A DNA stretch of 64,000 nucleotides from Anthracocystis setariae. Taxonomy: Eukaryota > Basidiomycota > Ustilaginomycetes > Ustilaginales > Ustilaginaceae. Position numbers and translations under genes: made by a program. Shown here one piece after another: positions 32,313-41,896 of the stretch (within the stretch, counting starts at the first letter, position 1; the number at the start of each line of letters is the position of its first letter). Under the pieces are notes generated by a model, which did not search any database, was not told where the DNA came from, and worked only from the letters and a program-made list of their open reading frames with translations. The stretch lies in assembly GCA_928724745.1 (NCBI GenBank), contig CAKMXJ010000037.1:372001-436000 (forward strand), read 5' to 3'.

Positions 32313-32662
32313 TGTTACAAATATCAGTGCCAGGCTGGAATATAGAAGGGTGGTGAGCAGGAGATGACCTTCCTGATCCAGGGCGTGGATTGGGGCCCAG
32401 GGAGATACTGCGGCAATCCCCGGGAGGGGCTCCTGGGGGCCATACCAATGACCTTCCCTGCAACTAGCTCACATTAAGATGTCAATTGTATTTTAGCTTA
32501 CTCACTCTAGTAGGTGGAAATCACAGACCTTCTCCTGCTCTCCTGACTCCCCGCTCCGCTATCTTGGCAACAATCCCAGGAGCAACACCCAGTACCATGC
32601 CCCTGGCCTCAACACAGATGCACAACCACGTTCTGAGGTTCTAAGACCCCAGGAGCATAACA
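32313..32662. repeat. Solo LTR, family A, in the pogo transposase
   Basis: A 350-base insert beginning TGTTACAAATATC and ending GAGCATAACA, with a GGAGT duplication on both sides (32308-32312 and 32663-32667). Its sequence is unlike the chromovirus LTR, and its removal restores pogo reading. The orientation is not determined. Confidence 0.85.
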
Positions 32663-32688
32663 GGAGTGTATTGGAAGCAGAGACCAAG

Positions 32689-33162
32689 TGTTACGGCTGG
32701 ACGGATGTTCCCAGTCAGTGCGCCACCGGAGCACTGGCCAAAGGCCGTGTAGGAGAGTGAGCGTGCCGCGCAGCATAGGCCATCAGGAATACGTCGCGCG
32801 GGACGTTCTGTGAATAGAGGGGCGCGCCGCGTGGCGCTCGACACCGGGGCCCACCCCAGGTGTCGCGAGTCGAGGTTGCGCGCAGCCCACGCGTCCCAGG
32901 AGGAGGCGCGCGCCGCGTGGCACGCGTGATGCCTTATAAGGGGGAAGCCGCGCGCCGCCCCCCCGTAGTCAGTCGTCGATTGTATTCTTAGTTACCTTGA
33001 GTAATAGCGAATATCAGACCCAACGGTAGAACCGTTAACCTCAGGATCGTGCCCGGTGACTCTCGTGGCCACCACTCCCGCCACGCGCCCTCAAGCCCAA
33101 GCCTCGCACACCGCGTGCCTCGCCGCACAGTCAGGAGGTTGTCAGACCCTTGGCGCTTAACA
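32689..33162 (+). repeat. 5' LTR of the chromovirus
   Basis: 474 bases, TG...CA ends, no difference seen from the 3' LTR at 40772-41245. It contains a TATA-type box and the likely RNA start. Confidence 0.95.
32934..32984 (+). promoter_or_regulatory. LTR promoter: TATA box and likely RNA 5' end
   Basis: CTTATAAGGG places a TATA-type box at 32934-32939. About 35-40 bases downstream is GTCGATTGTA (32975-32984), the segment complementary to the primer-binding site. In self-primed elements this segment is the RNA 5' end, so transcription probably starts near 32975. Confidence 0.6.
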
Positions 33163-33163
33163 T

Positions 33164-33173
33164 TACAATCGAC
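33164..33173 (+). other. Primer-binding site, self-complementary type
   Basis: TACAATCGAC begins one base after the 5' LTR. It is the exact reverse complement of GTCGATTGTA in the LTR (32975-32984). I see no obvious tRNA-derived TGG start, so priming by the element's own 5' RNA end, as in Tf1, is the simplest reading. Confidence 0.65.
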
Positions 33174-33199
33174 CTACCGTCACCCCGCACGCTCAAACA

Positions 33200-36100
33200 A
33201 TGCTCCCCATGCCGGTGACTCGCAGCCAGGTCGCCAACCAAAACCCCTTGGACGACTGGTCCTCCGCCGGGGAAGATCCTCCCGTGGTCGTCGCACCCTC
33301 CTCGGCGAGCGCGACCACCACCAACTCCCCCGTGCCCGCCCCGGAGGCCGCCGTCCCGCTGATGGCGGTGCTCCAGGAGCAAATGGCCGTCCTGCAGGAA
33401 TTGGTCCTGGAGATGCGCGCGCTGCGCCGCGAGCAAAGAGGCCAACCACCCCTCGCGGCTACCCCCTCCCAGCGCTCGCCCAGGGCCGCCGAAGCGGAGC
33501 CCCCCAGAGAGGCTCCCAACCCGGCGACGGATCGCGAGACATCCGAGCAGCGCTACGAGCGAGCCACCCGCCGGATGGAGCAGGACCCCCACCACGCCCG
33601 CGAGCCGCAGCCTGGGTACCCCCTCCCGGCCCCCCCTCTGGTGCCGTGGATCGCTCCCCTGGACGCGAGCCTCGACAAAGCTCCCAAACTCCGCATCGCT
33701 GCCCCCGACTGGGACGGTAAGCGTGAAGAGCTGGAGGCCTACATTGAGCAGTGCAAGCTGCACTTCGACCTCAACCCGGCACGCTTTGCCACAGACAATC
33801 GCCGGGTCCTCTGGGCCCTGGCACACGTGGGTGGCGCGCCTCGCGACCACCTGCGCAACATGCGCCAGGCGAGCCCCCACAACCCGATCTTCCACGACTG
33901 GCCGCGCTACTGCAGGTCCCTACGCCGCACGTACGGCGATCCTCACCCAGGACATACGGCCAGGATGCAGCTGCAGAAGCTGCGTCAAACCGGGAGCGTC
34001 AGCCGCTTCGCTGCCGAGTTTCAGGCGCTGGCCACGCGAGCCAACGCTACCAACAAGCAGCAGCTGCTCACTACGTTCCAGCTGGGACTCCGTGAGACGT
34101 TCCGGCGTCACCTCCTACATGTGCAGACCCACGACCTGCAGGAGTACATCAACGCTGCTGTACGCACCGAGCAGCAGATGCTCGAAACCGGCCTCGACTC
34201 AGCCGGAACCGCCCACATTCCGGGCCGCGCGACGGGCCGCAATGACGAGCGCCCCCGACCGGAGCCCGGTACGACCCCGACGGGAGCCCCGACTGGTGGG
34301 TTGAACGCCGCCCGCCCCGCCGCCGCCCCGGCCGCCGCGCGCCCAACTTTCCATGCTCCGGCCCGCGCCAACACGGCTTTGCAGAAGCTCACGGAGGACA
34401 CACGCCGCTACCGGCGCGAGAACAACCTGTGCTACACCTGTGGCGAGAAGCACCTCGCGCGCGATTGTCCACAGGCCACACAGGAGCGCGCGCTGCGCGC
34501 TAATGTCATTACGGTTGAGCCCACCACAGGCAACTACCTCCTGCCGCCCGAAGGAGAAGACCCCTCTTCAGACCACGCGCCTACCGAGTGCGACCCCCCG
34601 GCCGAAAGGGATGCCTACGACGAAGCGGTCTACGACCCCACCCTCGACCCCCTGGGTTTTGAAGACGCCCTTTTCCCTCCGCGCGCGGCCGTGGCACAAC
34701 TACTGACTCACCCCGATTGGTTCCCACTCCGCACGCATGTCGCCGCACTGGAACCCATCGCGGAGCCATCTGTTCAGGGCGACCACATCCGTGTGAGTCG
34801 TCACCCCAGCATTCCGGCCTACGAGTGCTGGGTCACCATTGACCACCTGCGGGCGCGCGCTCTCATCGACGGCGGCGCTACCGCGTCCTTCGTGGCGAAG
34901 GATCTCCTCGAGGGCGCGGGCATCGACCTGCACGGGTTGGCCACTCCGGTTAAGACAGCGACGTTCGACGCAGCCTCGGAGCCCATCACTCATACCTGCA
35001 GGGCAGCCGTGGGGCTGGCGGGCCTCACTGTCGCCCCCCACCACCGCTTTTTCGTGGCCCCGCGCATATCGAGCTACGACGTCATCTTAGGCTTGGACTG
35101 GATCGAGGCCACGCGCCCCGTCCTCGACTACGAGGCTCGCGTCATGCAATTTCCCCTGCCCGGGCAAGGCGAGCATGAGCCCGCGACGCCCCCGGCCGGG
35201 GCCATCCCCCCGCTGCCGTTTACCGACAACGCCGCCGAACACTGCGTCCTTGTCCAGGCGCACGCGGACGAGCTCGCCGCCGTACCATCGACTAAGGACA
35301 TCCCCGCTGCGTACCAGGAGTTTGCGGAGGTGTTCAATGAGGCCAACGCCGACATCCTGCCGCGCCCGCGCCCCCAGGACCACGAGATCAACCTCCTGCC
35401 GGGAGCCAAGATCCCACACGGGCCACTATACTCCCTGTCCGCACGCGAGCTCGGTGAGCTCAAGAAGTACATTGACAAGATGCTTGCTATTGGGTTCATT
35501 CGGGAATCGCAGAGCCCCGCCGCGGCCCCTATCATCTTTGTACCTAAGAAAGACGGTCGCCTCCGACCATGCGTCGACTACCGCGCGCTCAACAGCGTGA
35601 CCATCAAAGACAAGTACCCCATACCCCTCATTGCCGAACACTTGGACTGCCTCGCGCAAGCGCGCGTCTTCACCAAACTCGACTTGAAGGGGGCGTACAA
35701 CCTCCTCCGTATCAAGGAGGGGCACGAATGGAAAACGGCATTCCGCACGCGCTACGGTAGTTTCGAATACATGGTAATGCCATTCGGGTTGTGCAACGCG
35801 CCATCTACGTTCCAGCGCTTAATGAACCACATCCTGCACGACCTGCTCGACGTGTCCGTGGTGGTGTACCTGGACGACATCCTCGTGTTCTCCCGCGATC
35901 CCGCCGAGCACGACACACACGTGCGCGAGGTGCTCCGCCGTTTGCGCCATAACCAGCTATATTGCGCTGCCGACAAGTGCGAATTTGGGGTCACCTCGGT
36001 GGAGTTCCTGGGCTACCGAGTCAGCCCGGCCGGCATCTCCATGGACCCGGCGAAGGTCGAGGCCGTAACTACCTGGCCCGCACCCACGACCATTCGTGAC

Positions 36101-38197
36101 ATCCAGGTATTCCTTGGCTTTGCCAACTTCTACCGACGATTCATCAAACACTATTCGCGCGTGGCTCGCCCGCTCACAGACCGCCTCAAGGGCAAAGCAA
36201 GCGGGCGCATCTCCTTAGAGCCCTCCGAGCTGGCCGCATTCGAGACCCTCAAGCGCGCATTCACCACGGCTCCTATCCTGCAACATTTTGACCCAGCGCT
36301 GCCCACAGTCGTGGAAACCGACGCCAGTGACTACGTCGTGGCGGCCGTCCTGTCCCAATGGTACCCAATCAACTCCGCCACCACAACAGCGCCGCGCCCG
36401 AGCACGCACCGTCTCCACCCAGTGGCGTATTGGTCACGGAAGATGCAGCCCGCCGAGCGCAACTACGAGATCCACGATAAGGAGCTCCTGGCCATCGTCG
36501 ACTCCCTTCAAGCGTGGCGCCACTACTTACACGGGCTGCACGCACCGTTCGATGTCCTCACGGACCACCAAGCTCTCCAGTACTTCCAAACCAAGCGCCA
36601 GCTCAATCGCCGTCAGGCCCGTTGGGGGATCGCCCTGGCGGAGTTTGCATTCTCCATCACCTACCGCCCGGGCACAGAGGCCGCGCGGCCGGACGCTCTG
36701 TCCCGCCGATCCGATGGCCACCCAAACCTCGCGGACGCCCAACGCCATGGCGACCCCGCTAATGTAGCTACCCTCTTGCCGCCCTCCCTGTTCATCCACC
36801 CTGAGACAACCGGCGCCGACCCTGTCGATTTCCCGGCCCCGGCCGCGCGCCGCGCGGCTCTCCTCCCGGCGACCGCCCTCCCGGCCACTCCCTCCAGCGC
36901 GGCCGACATCGCCGCCATTCTGTCCCGCTATCATGACCACCCCACCGCGGGGCACCCCGGCGTGGCTACTACCACCGCGCTCGTCCGCCGCCACCACAGC
37001 TGGCCCACCCTCGCGCAAGATGTTGTCACCTACGTCGCCACCTGCTCTGCCTGCAAGCGCGCCAAAGCCCCGCGCCATAAACCTTATGGGCTGCTACTCC
37101 CGTTGGGCGCGCCCGACCGTCCGTTCGGGTCCATCTCCATGGATCACATCGAGGGCCTCCCGCGCTCGCGCGTGGGCGGCACACTCTTCGATTCCATCCT
37201 TGTAGTCGTAGACCGCCTCACCAAGTTTGTGATTTTCATCCCAGCACGGCAATCCGACACCGTTCCCGACCTCGCCCGCATGCTCTTTACAAGTGTGTTT
37301 TGCTATTTTGGATTGCCTGACCAGATTGTCTCCGACCGCGGGCGCACTTTCATCGCCTCCCTCTGGCGAGCAGTGCTGCTACAACTCCAGGTCCGCCCGG
37401 CGCTATCCACCGCCTATCACCCTCAAACCGACGGCCAGACCGAGCGCACCAATCAAACCCTCGAGGTCTTTTTGCGCCTCTACGTCAACTACCAGCAGGA
37501 CGACTGGGCCGCGTGGCTCCCGCACGCGCAGCTCGCCATCAACAACCGCCCCGCTGGCGCTACCGGACTCCCATCCACTCTCCCCCTTTTCGGGTTTACG
37601 CCCAAAACGCTCCCGGGTTCCCCCGCGCTCGCCCCCGACGGTGCGCCACCCTCCCCGGATTGCCTGCAAACGCTCATTGCGTTCTGCCAAGACAACATCG
37701 CGCGTGCCGCGCGCGCCATGGCGAGCCTCGCAAACCGATCCAGGACGGATCGGTCTTACACCGGGGGTGACCAAGTACTGTTGCGCACCAAACACCTGCG
37801 CCAGGACCGACCGTCCAAGAAGCTGTCCAACCCCCTCGCCGGCCCATTCACGGTTCTAGAGGCCGTGGGCCAGCGCGCGTACAGGTTGGACCTGCCGGCA
37901 GGCTCCCGCGTCCACCCGGTGTTCCATGTGAGCTTGCTGGAGCCATACCCGGCGGGCGCGCGCCCCACAGAGCACGCGCCACAAGCCACCAACTTCCAAG
38001 ATGACCGCCAAGACTTCGAGGTGGAACGCCTACTAAAGGCACGAACGAGCAGGCGCGGCCTCGAGTACCAGGTCAAGTGGGCCGGTTATGACAAGCCCAC
38101 CTGGGAGCCGGCGCATCACCTCGCCAATAGCCAAGAGCTGGTGGACGAGTTCCACAGGTCACACCCAGGAGCGCCCACGGGACGAAGGCCGGCCTGA
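33200..38197 (+). CDS. Gag-Pol polyprotein with C-terminal chromodomain
   Basis: A single frame of 1665 residues, with no shift between gag and pol. In order: a Gag capsid-like region (about 165-330); a CCHC zinc knuckle CYTCGEKHLARDC (about 413-425); an aspartic protease with LIDGGATASFV (about 553, Gly instead of the commoner Ser/Thr after Asp); reverse transcriptase from about 735 with VVVYLDDILVFSR (about 889); and RNase H with ETDASDYVV (about 1037). Integrase follows with its HHCC zinc part (about 1250-1290) and a D-D-E core that includes SMDHIEGL, VSDRGRTFI and TDGQTERTNQ. A chromodomain covers about 1605-1655 (FEVERLLKARTSRRGLEYQV, then KWAGYDKPTWEP). All catalytic residues I can check are present. 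The chromodomain may steer integration to modified histones. Confidence 0.96.
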   Translation: MLPMPVTRSQVANQNPLDDWSSAGEDPPVVVAPSSASATTTNSPVPAPEAAVPLMAVLQEQMAVLQELVLEMRALRREQRGQPPLAATPSQRSPRAAEAEPPREAPNPATDRETSEQRYERATRRMEQDPHHAREPQPGYPLPAPPLVPWIAPLDASLDKAPKLRIAAPDWDGKREELEAYIEQCKLHFDLNPARFATDNRRVLWALAHVGGAPRDHLRNMRQASPHNPIFHDWPRYCRSLRRTYGDPHPGHTARMQLQKLRQTGSVSRFAAEFQALATRANATNKQQLLTTFQLGLRETFRRHLLHVQTHDLQEYINAAVRTEQQMLETGLDSAGTAHIPGRATGRNDERPRPEPGTTPTGAPTGGLNAARPAAAPAAARPTFHAPARANTALQKLTEDTRRYRRENNLCYTCGEKHLARDCPQATQERALRANVITVEPTTGNYLLPPEGEDPSSDHAPTECDPPAERDAYDEAVYDPTLDPLGFEDALFPPRAAVAQLLTHPDWFPLRTHVAALEPIAEPSVQGDHIRVSRHPSIPAYECWVTIDHLRARALIDGGATASFVAKDLLEGAGIDLHGLATPVKTATFDAASEPITHTCRAAVGLAGLTVAPHHRFFVAPRISSYDVILGLDWIEATRPVLDYEARVMQFPLPGQGEHEPATPPAGAIPPLPFTDNAAEHCVLVQAHADELAAVPSTKDIPAAYQEFAEVFNEANADILPRPRPQDHEINLLPGAKIPHGPLYSLSARELGELKKYIDKMLAIGFIRESQSPAAAPIIFVPKKDGRLRPCVDYRALNSVTIKDKYPIPLIAEHLDCLAQARVFTKLDLKGAYNLLRIKEGHEWKTAFRTRYGSFEYMVMPFGLCNAPSTFQRLMNHILHDLLDVSVVVYLDDILVFSRDPAEHDTHVREVLRRLRHNQLYCAADKCEFGVTSVEFLGYRVSPAGISMDPAKVEAVTTWPAPTTIRDIQVFLGFANFYRRFIKHYSRVARPLTDRLKGKASGRISLEPSELAAFETLKRAFTTAPILQHFDPALPTVVETDASDYVVAAVLSQWYPINSATTTAPRPSTHRLHPVAYWSRKMQPAERNYEIHDKELLAIVDSLQAWRHYLHGLHAPFDVLTDHQALQYFQTKRQLNRRQARWGIALAEFAFSITYRPGTEAARPDALSRRSDGHPNLADAQRHGDPANVATLLPPSLFIHPETTGADPVDFPAPAARRAALLPATALPATPSSAADIAAILSRYHDHPTAGHPGVATTTALVRRHHSWPTLAQDVVTYVATCSACKRAKAPRHKPYGLLLPLGAPDRPFGSISMDHIEGLPRSRVGGTLFDSILVVVDRLTKFVIFIPARQSDTVPDLARMLFTSVFCYFGLPDQIVSDRGRTFIASLWRAVLLQLQVRPALSTAYHPQTDGQTERTNQTLEVFLRLYVNYQQDDWAAWLPHAQLAINNRPAGATGLPSTLPLFGFTPKTLPGSPALAPDGAPPSPDCLQTLIAFCQDNIARAARAMASLANRSRTDRSYTGGDQVLLRTKHLRQDRPSKKLSNPLAGPFTVLEAVGQRAYRLDLPAGSRVHPVFHVSLLEPYPAGARPTEHAPQATNFQDDRQDFEVERLLKARTSRRGLEYQVKWAGYDKPTWEPAHHLANSQELVDEFHRSHPGAPTGRRPA

Positions 38198-38629
38198 CGG
38201 TGGCCGGGGGCAAGCGGCAACCTCCTAATGCCGCGCGCTCCCTCAGGGCGAGCTCCTAACCCGCCTCGCGTCGCCCTGCTCAGAGCGCGCTCGCCACCCG
38301 CGTTGGCGCGCGTCCCCCCAGGACGAGCTCCCAGCCCGCCTCGCGTCGCCGTACTCACGGCGCGCTCGTCACCCTTACCGGCGTGCCCGCCGCCCTCACA
38401 CAGCCCCCCACTACCGCGCGGCATACCAGAGGTCCCGGAACCCCGCGCGCCACAGCACTCACGGGACCTCGCCACGCTCAATCCTCACTTTACCTCAGAC
38501 ACGGACGCAATGGCACAAGCACAACAACACGGGGAACATTTTGGATTTCAAGGCCGACTACGGGGTTACCGGAGCCGGCCAACAGACATTGGAGTAACAG
38601 AGCAAGGGGCGCGCGGTACAACTAGAGAC
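38198..38629. other. Spacer between pol and the antisense gene, with imperfect duplication
   Basis: A GC-rich spacer. A segment beginning CGAGCTCC is present twice about 85 bases apart (near 38249 and 38334), followed each time by CGCCTCGCGTCGCC. It may include the transcription end of the antisense gene. Confidence 0.5.
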
Positions 38630-40493
38630 TCAGGCCGGGCCCGCGCCTTCTCCACCATCAGGGAGTGCTTGCCGGCGCGGACGCTTGGGCGTGCGAGGAG
38701 CCCCCGCCGCCAAGGGAGACGAGGGCGACGCGCGGCGCGCGGGCACCACAGCAACAGGAGAGCCAGGGGCCGGGTGCGGGGCGCCAGCCGGCGGCGCGTG
38801 GTCCAAGAGGCGCCCAACACGCTCGCGAGCGGCGGCAATGTGGGACGCGCTGTCCGAGTCCGACGAGTCCGAGGCAACCAGATACGCGGGACCGCTCACC
38901 CGCCAGTAGTCTACGAGCTCGTGCAGCGTCGTTCGCAGGGCAGCGGGCGCAGACTCCAGCATCATCAGGTGCCGCTTCATGGTGGACGACTGCACGTCCA
39001 TACCCTCCAGCAGGCCAGCGGCGGCACACTGCCGAATCGTAACCTTGAGGTCGTCGAGCGCGCGCTCGATAGCCTCCGTGCTGCGCTGGAGATGCACCGC
39101 CTGTTTCCGGTACGAAGCCAATGGCGCCGGCGGATTGGACACCAAGGACGACGAACCCCCAGCGTCTTCGTCACGGTTGCGCGGCGCCGCGCGAACGGTA
39201 GCGCTCACCCCCGGAAGGGCGCCGAGCGGCTTACGCGCAGCAGCGCGGCGGGGGCGGGGGGCCTTGGGAGAGCCCAAAGGGCGGGGACGGTCGGCAGCAC
39301 GGCCTCGGGTTGTACGGGTAGCGCGGGGACTGGGGGTGGCGGGCTCGGGCCCCCCCTCCACAGACTCACCATCGCTCTCACTGCTCTCGTTGTCGTCGCT
39401 GTTGTCATCCCGGGTTCGACGGCTGGCACGCGGCCAGCGACGCCGGGCGTAGCGCTGTGCAACAGCGGCGCGCTCGGCCTCCATGTAAGGCGGGAGCGCA
39501 CCGACCGGCACCATCGACGGGGTCAGGGCGGGGTTGGGACGGTGGCCCAGGACGCGCATCCAGAGGTAGGCCTCCATCAACCACGGGCCCTCAAGTCGAC
39601 CCCCCAGCCACGGGATCCGGCCGCGCCAGTCGCACTTACGCTTGGTGCCGCACGCGCTGCAGGGTGTCGGCATGCCCTCGAAGGCCTGGGCGATCTCGTC
39701 GGGAATCCTAGCGCCGGCGTCGCGCTTAACCGTCACCGCACCGCGATCGGGATCCACGTGGCAGGCCGCGGCGTCGCAACCCTTGTGCTCGCACGCGTAG
39801 CAGGGCGCCATGAACTCCTCACAGTCGGGATCGCTGAGCACCAGGGCGGCCTTGATGAGACGTACGACAAAGGGGACATCACCGATAGGCTGGTCCTTGC
39901 GCTCGCGCATCAAGGAGTCGACGATGGGACAGCTCCGCTCGCCCCACGGCAGGACCTCCCACACCTGGTAACGGAATTGGCTCTGGTCAGCCTGATCGTT
40001 GGTAGGAGAAGGCGCTGGATCGCGAGCCTCAGGGGAAGGCTGCCCGCGAGCCTCGGGGGAAGGAGCGCCGTCGCAGGCCTGGGGCGGCGGCGAAGAATGG
40101 ATTTCGATTACCGTAGCGCTCGTGGTTGCGGGTGCTGTCAGACAGTGGAACCCCGCCGGGAAAGTCAGAGTCAGTATGCGTGCCGCGTCAACACACCAAG
40201 GAGAGAGATCACTCACCGGTCTTTTCGGTTGGAGAGGCTGGGGTTGGCGGGGGCCCGGTCACGGCTACCGCCGCGGGCGAGGCAGTGGTGCTACTGGCCG
40301 CCCGGGGATCGGGGACCACGGCCAAGATGGCGCGGAGGGTGGACGCAGCCTCGGCCTCAGCGCGCGTCTTCTCGCTCGAGGGCTCGTCGGCTAGCCAGGC
40401 ACAGGAACGGGAAATTCAAAGTTACGCGTCAGTCAACACCCTACCGCCGGCGCCGTACCTCAGAACGTGCCCATACTTACTGTTGGGGGTCAT
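38630..40493 (-). CDS. Antisense, intron-containing accessory gene inside the chromovirus
   Basis: Three exons on the strand opposite to gag-pol: 40493-40481, 40390-40217 and 40134-38630, giving 563 residues. Introns are 90 and 82 bases with GTAAGT/GGCTAG and GTGAGT/GACAG ends and CTGAC- or GTAAC-type branch-like motifs, and both junctions keep phase 1. Residues 1-130 are Ala/Pro/Thr-rich. A cysteine cluster follows: CYACEHKGCDAAAC near residue 173 and CSACGTKRKC near 222, possibly zinc-binding. Next come a conserved-looking block (WMRVLGHRPNP), an acidic run (DDNSDDNESSESDGES, about 310), basic Arg/Pro-rich sequence and a helical stretch near 420-480 (STEAIERALDDLKVTIRQ). I do not recognise the family. 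The 3' LTR lies about 280 bases upstream and could supply a promoter. The sense strand also has a long frame here, but its content is Arg/Gly-rich and shadow-like. Confidence 0.7.
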
Positions 40494-40756
40494 GGCCGTT
40501 CTGTTTTCTTGATGACCCGGCGTGGGGGTCGAGGGGTAGTCAGATGGTGGAGGGAAGGAGAGATGTAGGCCCCCGTAAGTCAGCCATTGCGAGCCGCAAC
40601 ATCCCAAATGAGGCTGAGTCCCATTGCGCAACGCTTTGTTGTGCGCCCGGTGATCGACGCGTGCGCCCGCGCCACGCCCCACAAATGGAAAATTCTGGGG
40701 ACCCTCTTCGCCCACCACGGCCGGTGGGCCTGCGCGCTCCGGAGTGCGCGCACCCC

Positions 40757-40771
40757 GAGGCGGGGGGGTAA
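40757..40771 (+). other. Polypurine tract of the chromovirus
   Basis: GAGGCGGGGGGGTAA directly abuts the 3' LTR. This is the expected position for plus-strand DNA priming. Confidence 0.75.
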
Positions 40772-41245
40772 TGTTACGGCTGGACGGATGTTCCCAGTCA
40801 GTGCGCCACCGGAGCACTGGCCAAAGGCCGTGTAGGAGAGTGAGCGTGCCGCGCAGCATAGGCCATCAGGAATACGTCGCGCGGGACGTTCTGTGAATAG
40901 AGGGGCGCGCCGCGTGGCGCTCGACACCGGGGCCCACCCCAGGTGTCGCGAGTCGAGGTTGCGCGCAGCCCACGCGTCCCAGGAGGAGGCGCGCGCCGCG
41001 TGGCACGCGTGATGCCTTATAAGGGGGAAGCCGCGCGCCGCCCCCCCGTAGTCAGTCGTCGATTGTATTCTTAGTTACCTTGAGTAATAGCGAATATCAG
41101 ACCCAACGGTAGAACCGTTAACCTCAGGATCGTGCCCGGTGACTCTCGTGGCCACCACTCCCGCCACGCGCCCTCAAGCCCAAGCCTCGCACACCGCGTG
41201 CCTCGCCGCACAGTCAGGAGGTTGTCAGACCCTTGGCGCTTAACA
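40772..41245 (+). repeat. 3' LTR of the chromovirus
   Basis: 474 bases, the same as the 5' LTR as far as I can read, followed by the CCAAG target duplication. Confidence 0.95.
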
Positions 41246-41390
41246 CCAAGTTCTGCCGCCCCTGATCATCATGCGATGTTATCACAGTTGGAGAGCAGCA
41301 GCAAATGGATGATATTCTGGCAGAATGGTGCTTCTCAAGAGGTCCCACTGGCTACAACAACATCAAACTTGCCAAGCTATGGGCTGAGAA

Positions 41391-41896
41391 TGTTAAGCGC
41401 CAAGGGTCTGACAACCTCCTGACTGTGCGGCGAGGCATGCGGTGTGCAAGGCTTGGGCTTGAGAGCGCGTGGCGGGAGTGGTGGCCACGAGAGTCACCGG
41501 GCACAATCCTGAGGTTAACGGTTCTACCGTTGGGTCTGATATTCGCTATTACTCAAGGTAACTAAGAATACAATCGACGATGGACTACAGGAGGGCGGCG
41601 CGCGGCTTCCCCCTTATAAGGCATCATGCGTGCCACGCGGCGCGCGCCCCCTCCTGGGACGTGTGGGCCGCGCGCGACCTCAACTCGCAACACCTGGGGT
41701 GGACCCCTGTGTCGAGCACTACACGGCGCGCTCCCGTCTTCGGGGGGCGACGCGCGGCGCGCCCCTCCATTCACAGAAGCGTCCCGCGCGGCGTGCTCCT
41801 AATGGCCTATGCTGCGCGGCACGCTCACTCTCCTACACGGCCTTTGGCCAGTGTTCCGGTGGCGCACTGGCTGGGAACATCTGTCCAGTTGTAACA
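41391..41896 (-). repeat. Solo LTR of the same chromovirus family, reversed
   Basis: The reverse complement starts TGTTACAACTGGACAG and ends GGCGCTTAACA, as in the intact LTR, and is flanked by GAGAA on both sides (41386-41390 and 41897-41901). It is about 32 bases longer because of an extra GC-rich segment after the first third. It differs by many substitutions, mostly C/T and G/A, yet keeps the TATA box and the GTCGATTGTA segment. It interrupts the pogo transposase. Confidence 0.9.

Larger units (their letters stand above)
32689..41245 (+). mobile_element. Full-length Ty3/gypsy chromovirus
   Basis: An 8557-base element: 474-base LTRs (TGTTACGG...GCTTAACA) identical as far as I can read, a CCAAG target duplication (32684-32688 and 41246-41250), a self-complementary primer-binding site, one gag-pol frame, a 2.57 kb region containing an antisense gene, and a G-rich polypurine tract. 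Its GC content is visibly higher than that of the host genes. Identical LTRs and an intact frame imply a recent insertion. Confidence 0.95.

Noticed and set aside
38228..40771. 847-codon open frame on the sense strand after gag-pol
   Set aside because: Its content is Arg/Gly/Ala-rich and shadow-like, and it runs straight through the introns and into the polypurine tract. The antisense frame has coherent protein features plus matching splice sites.
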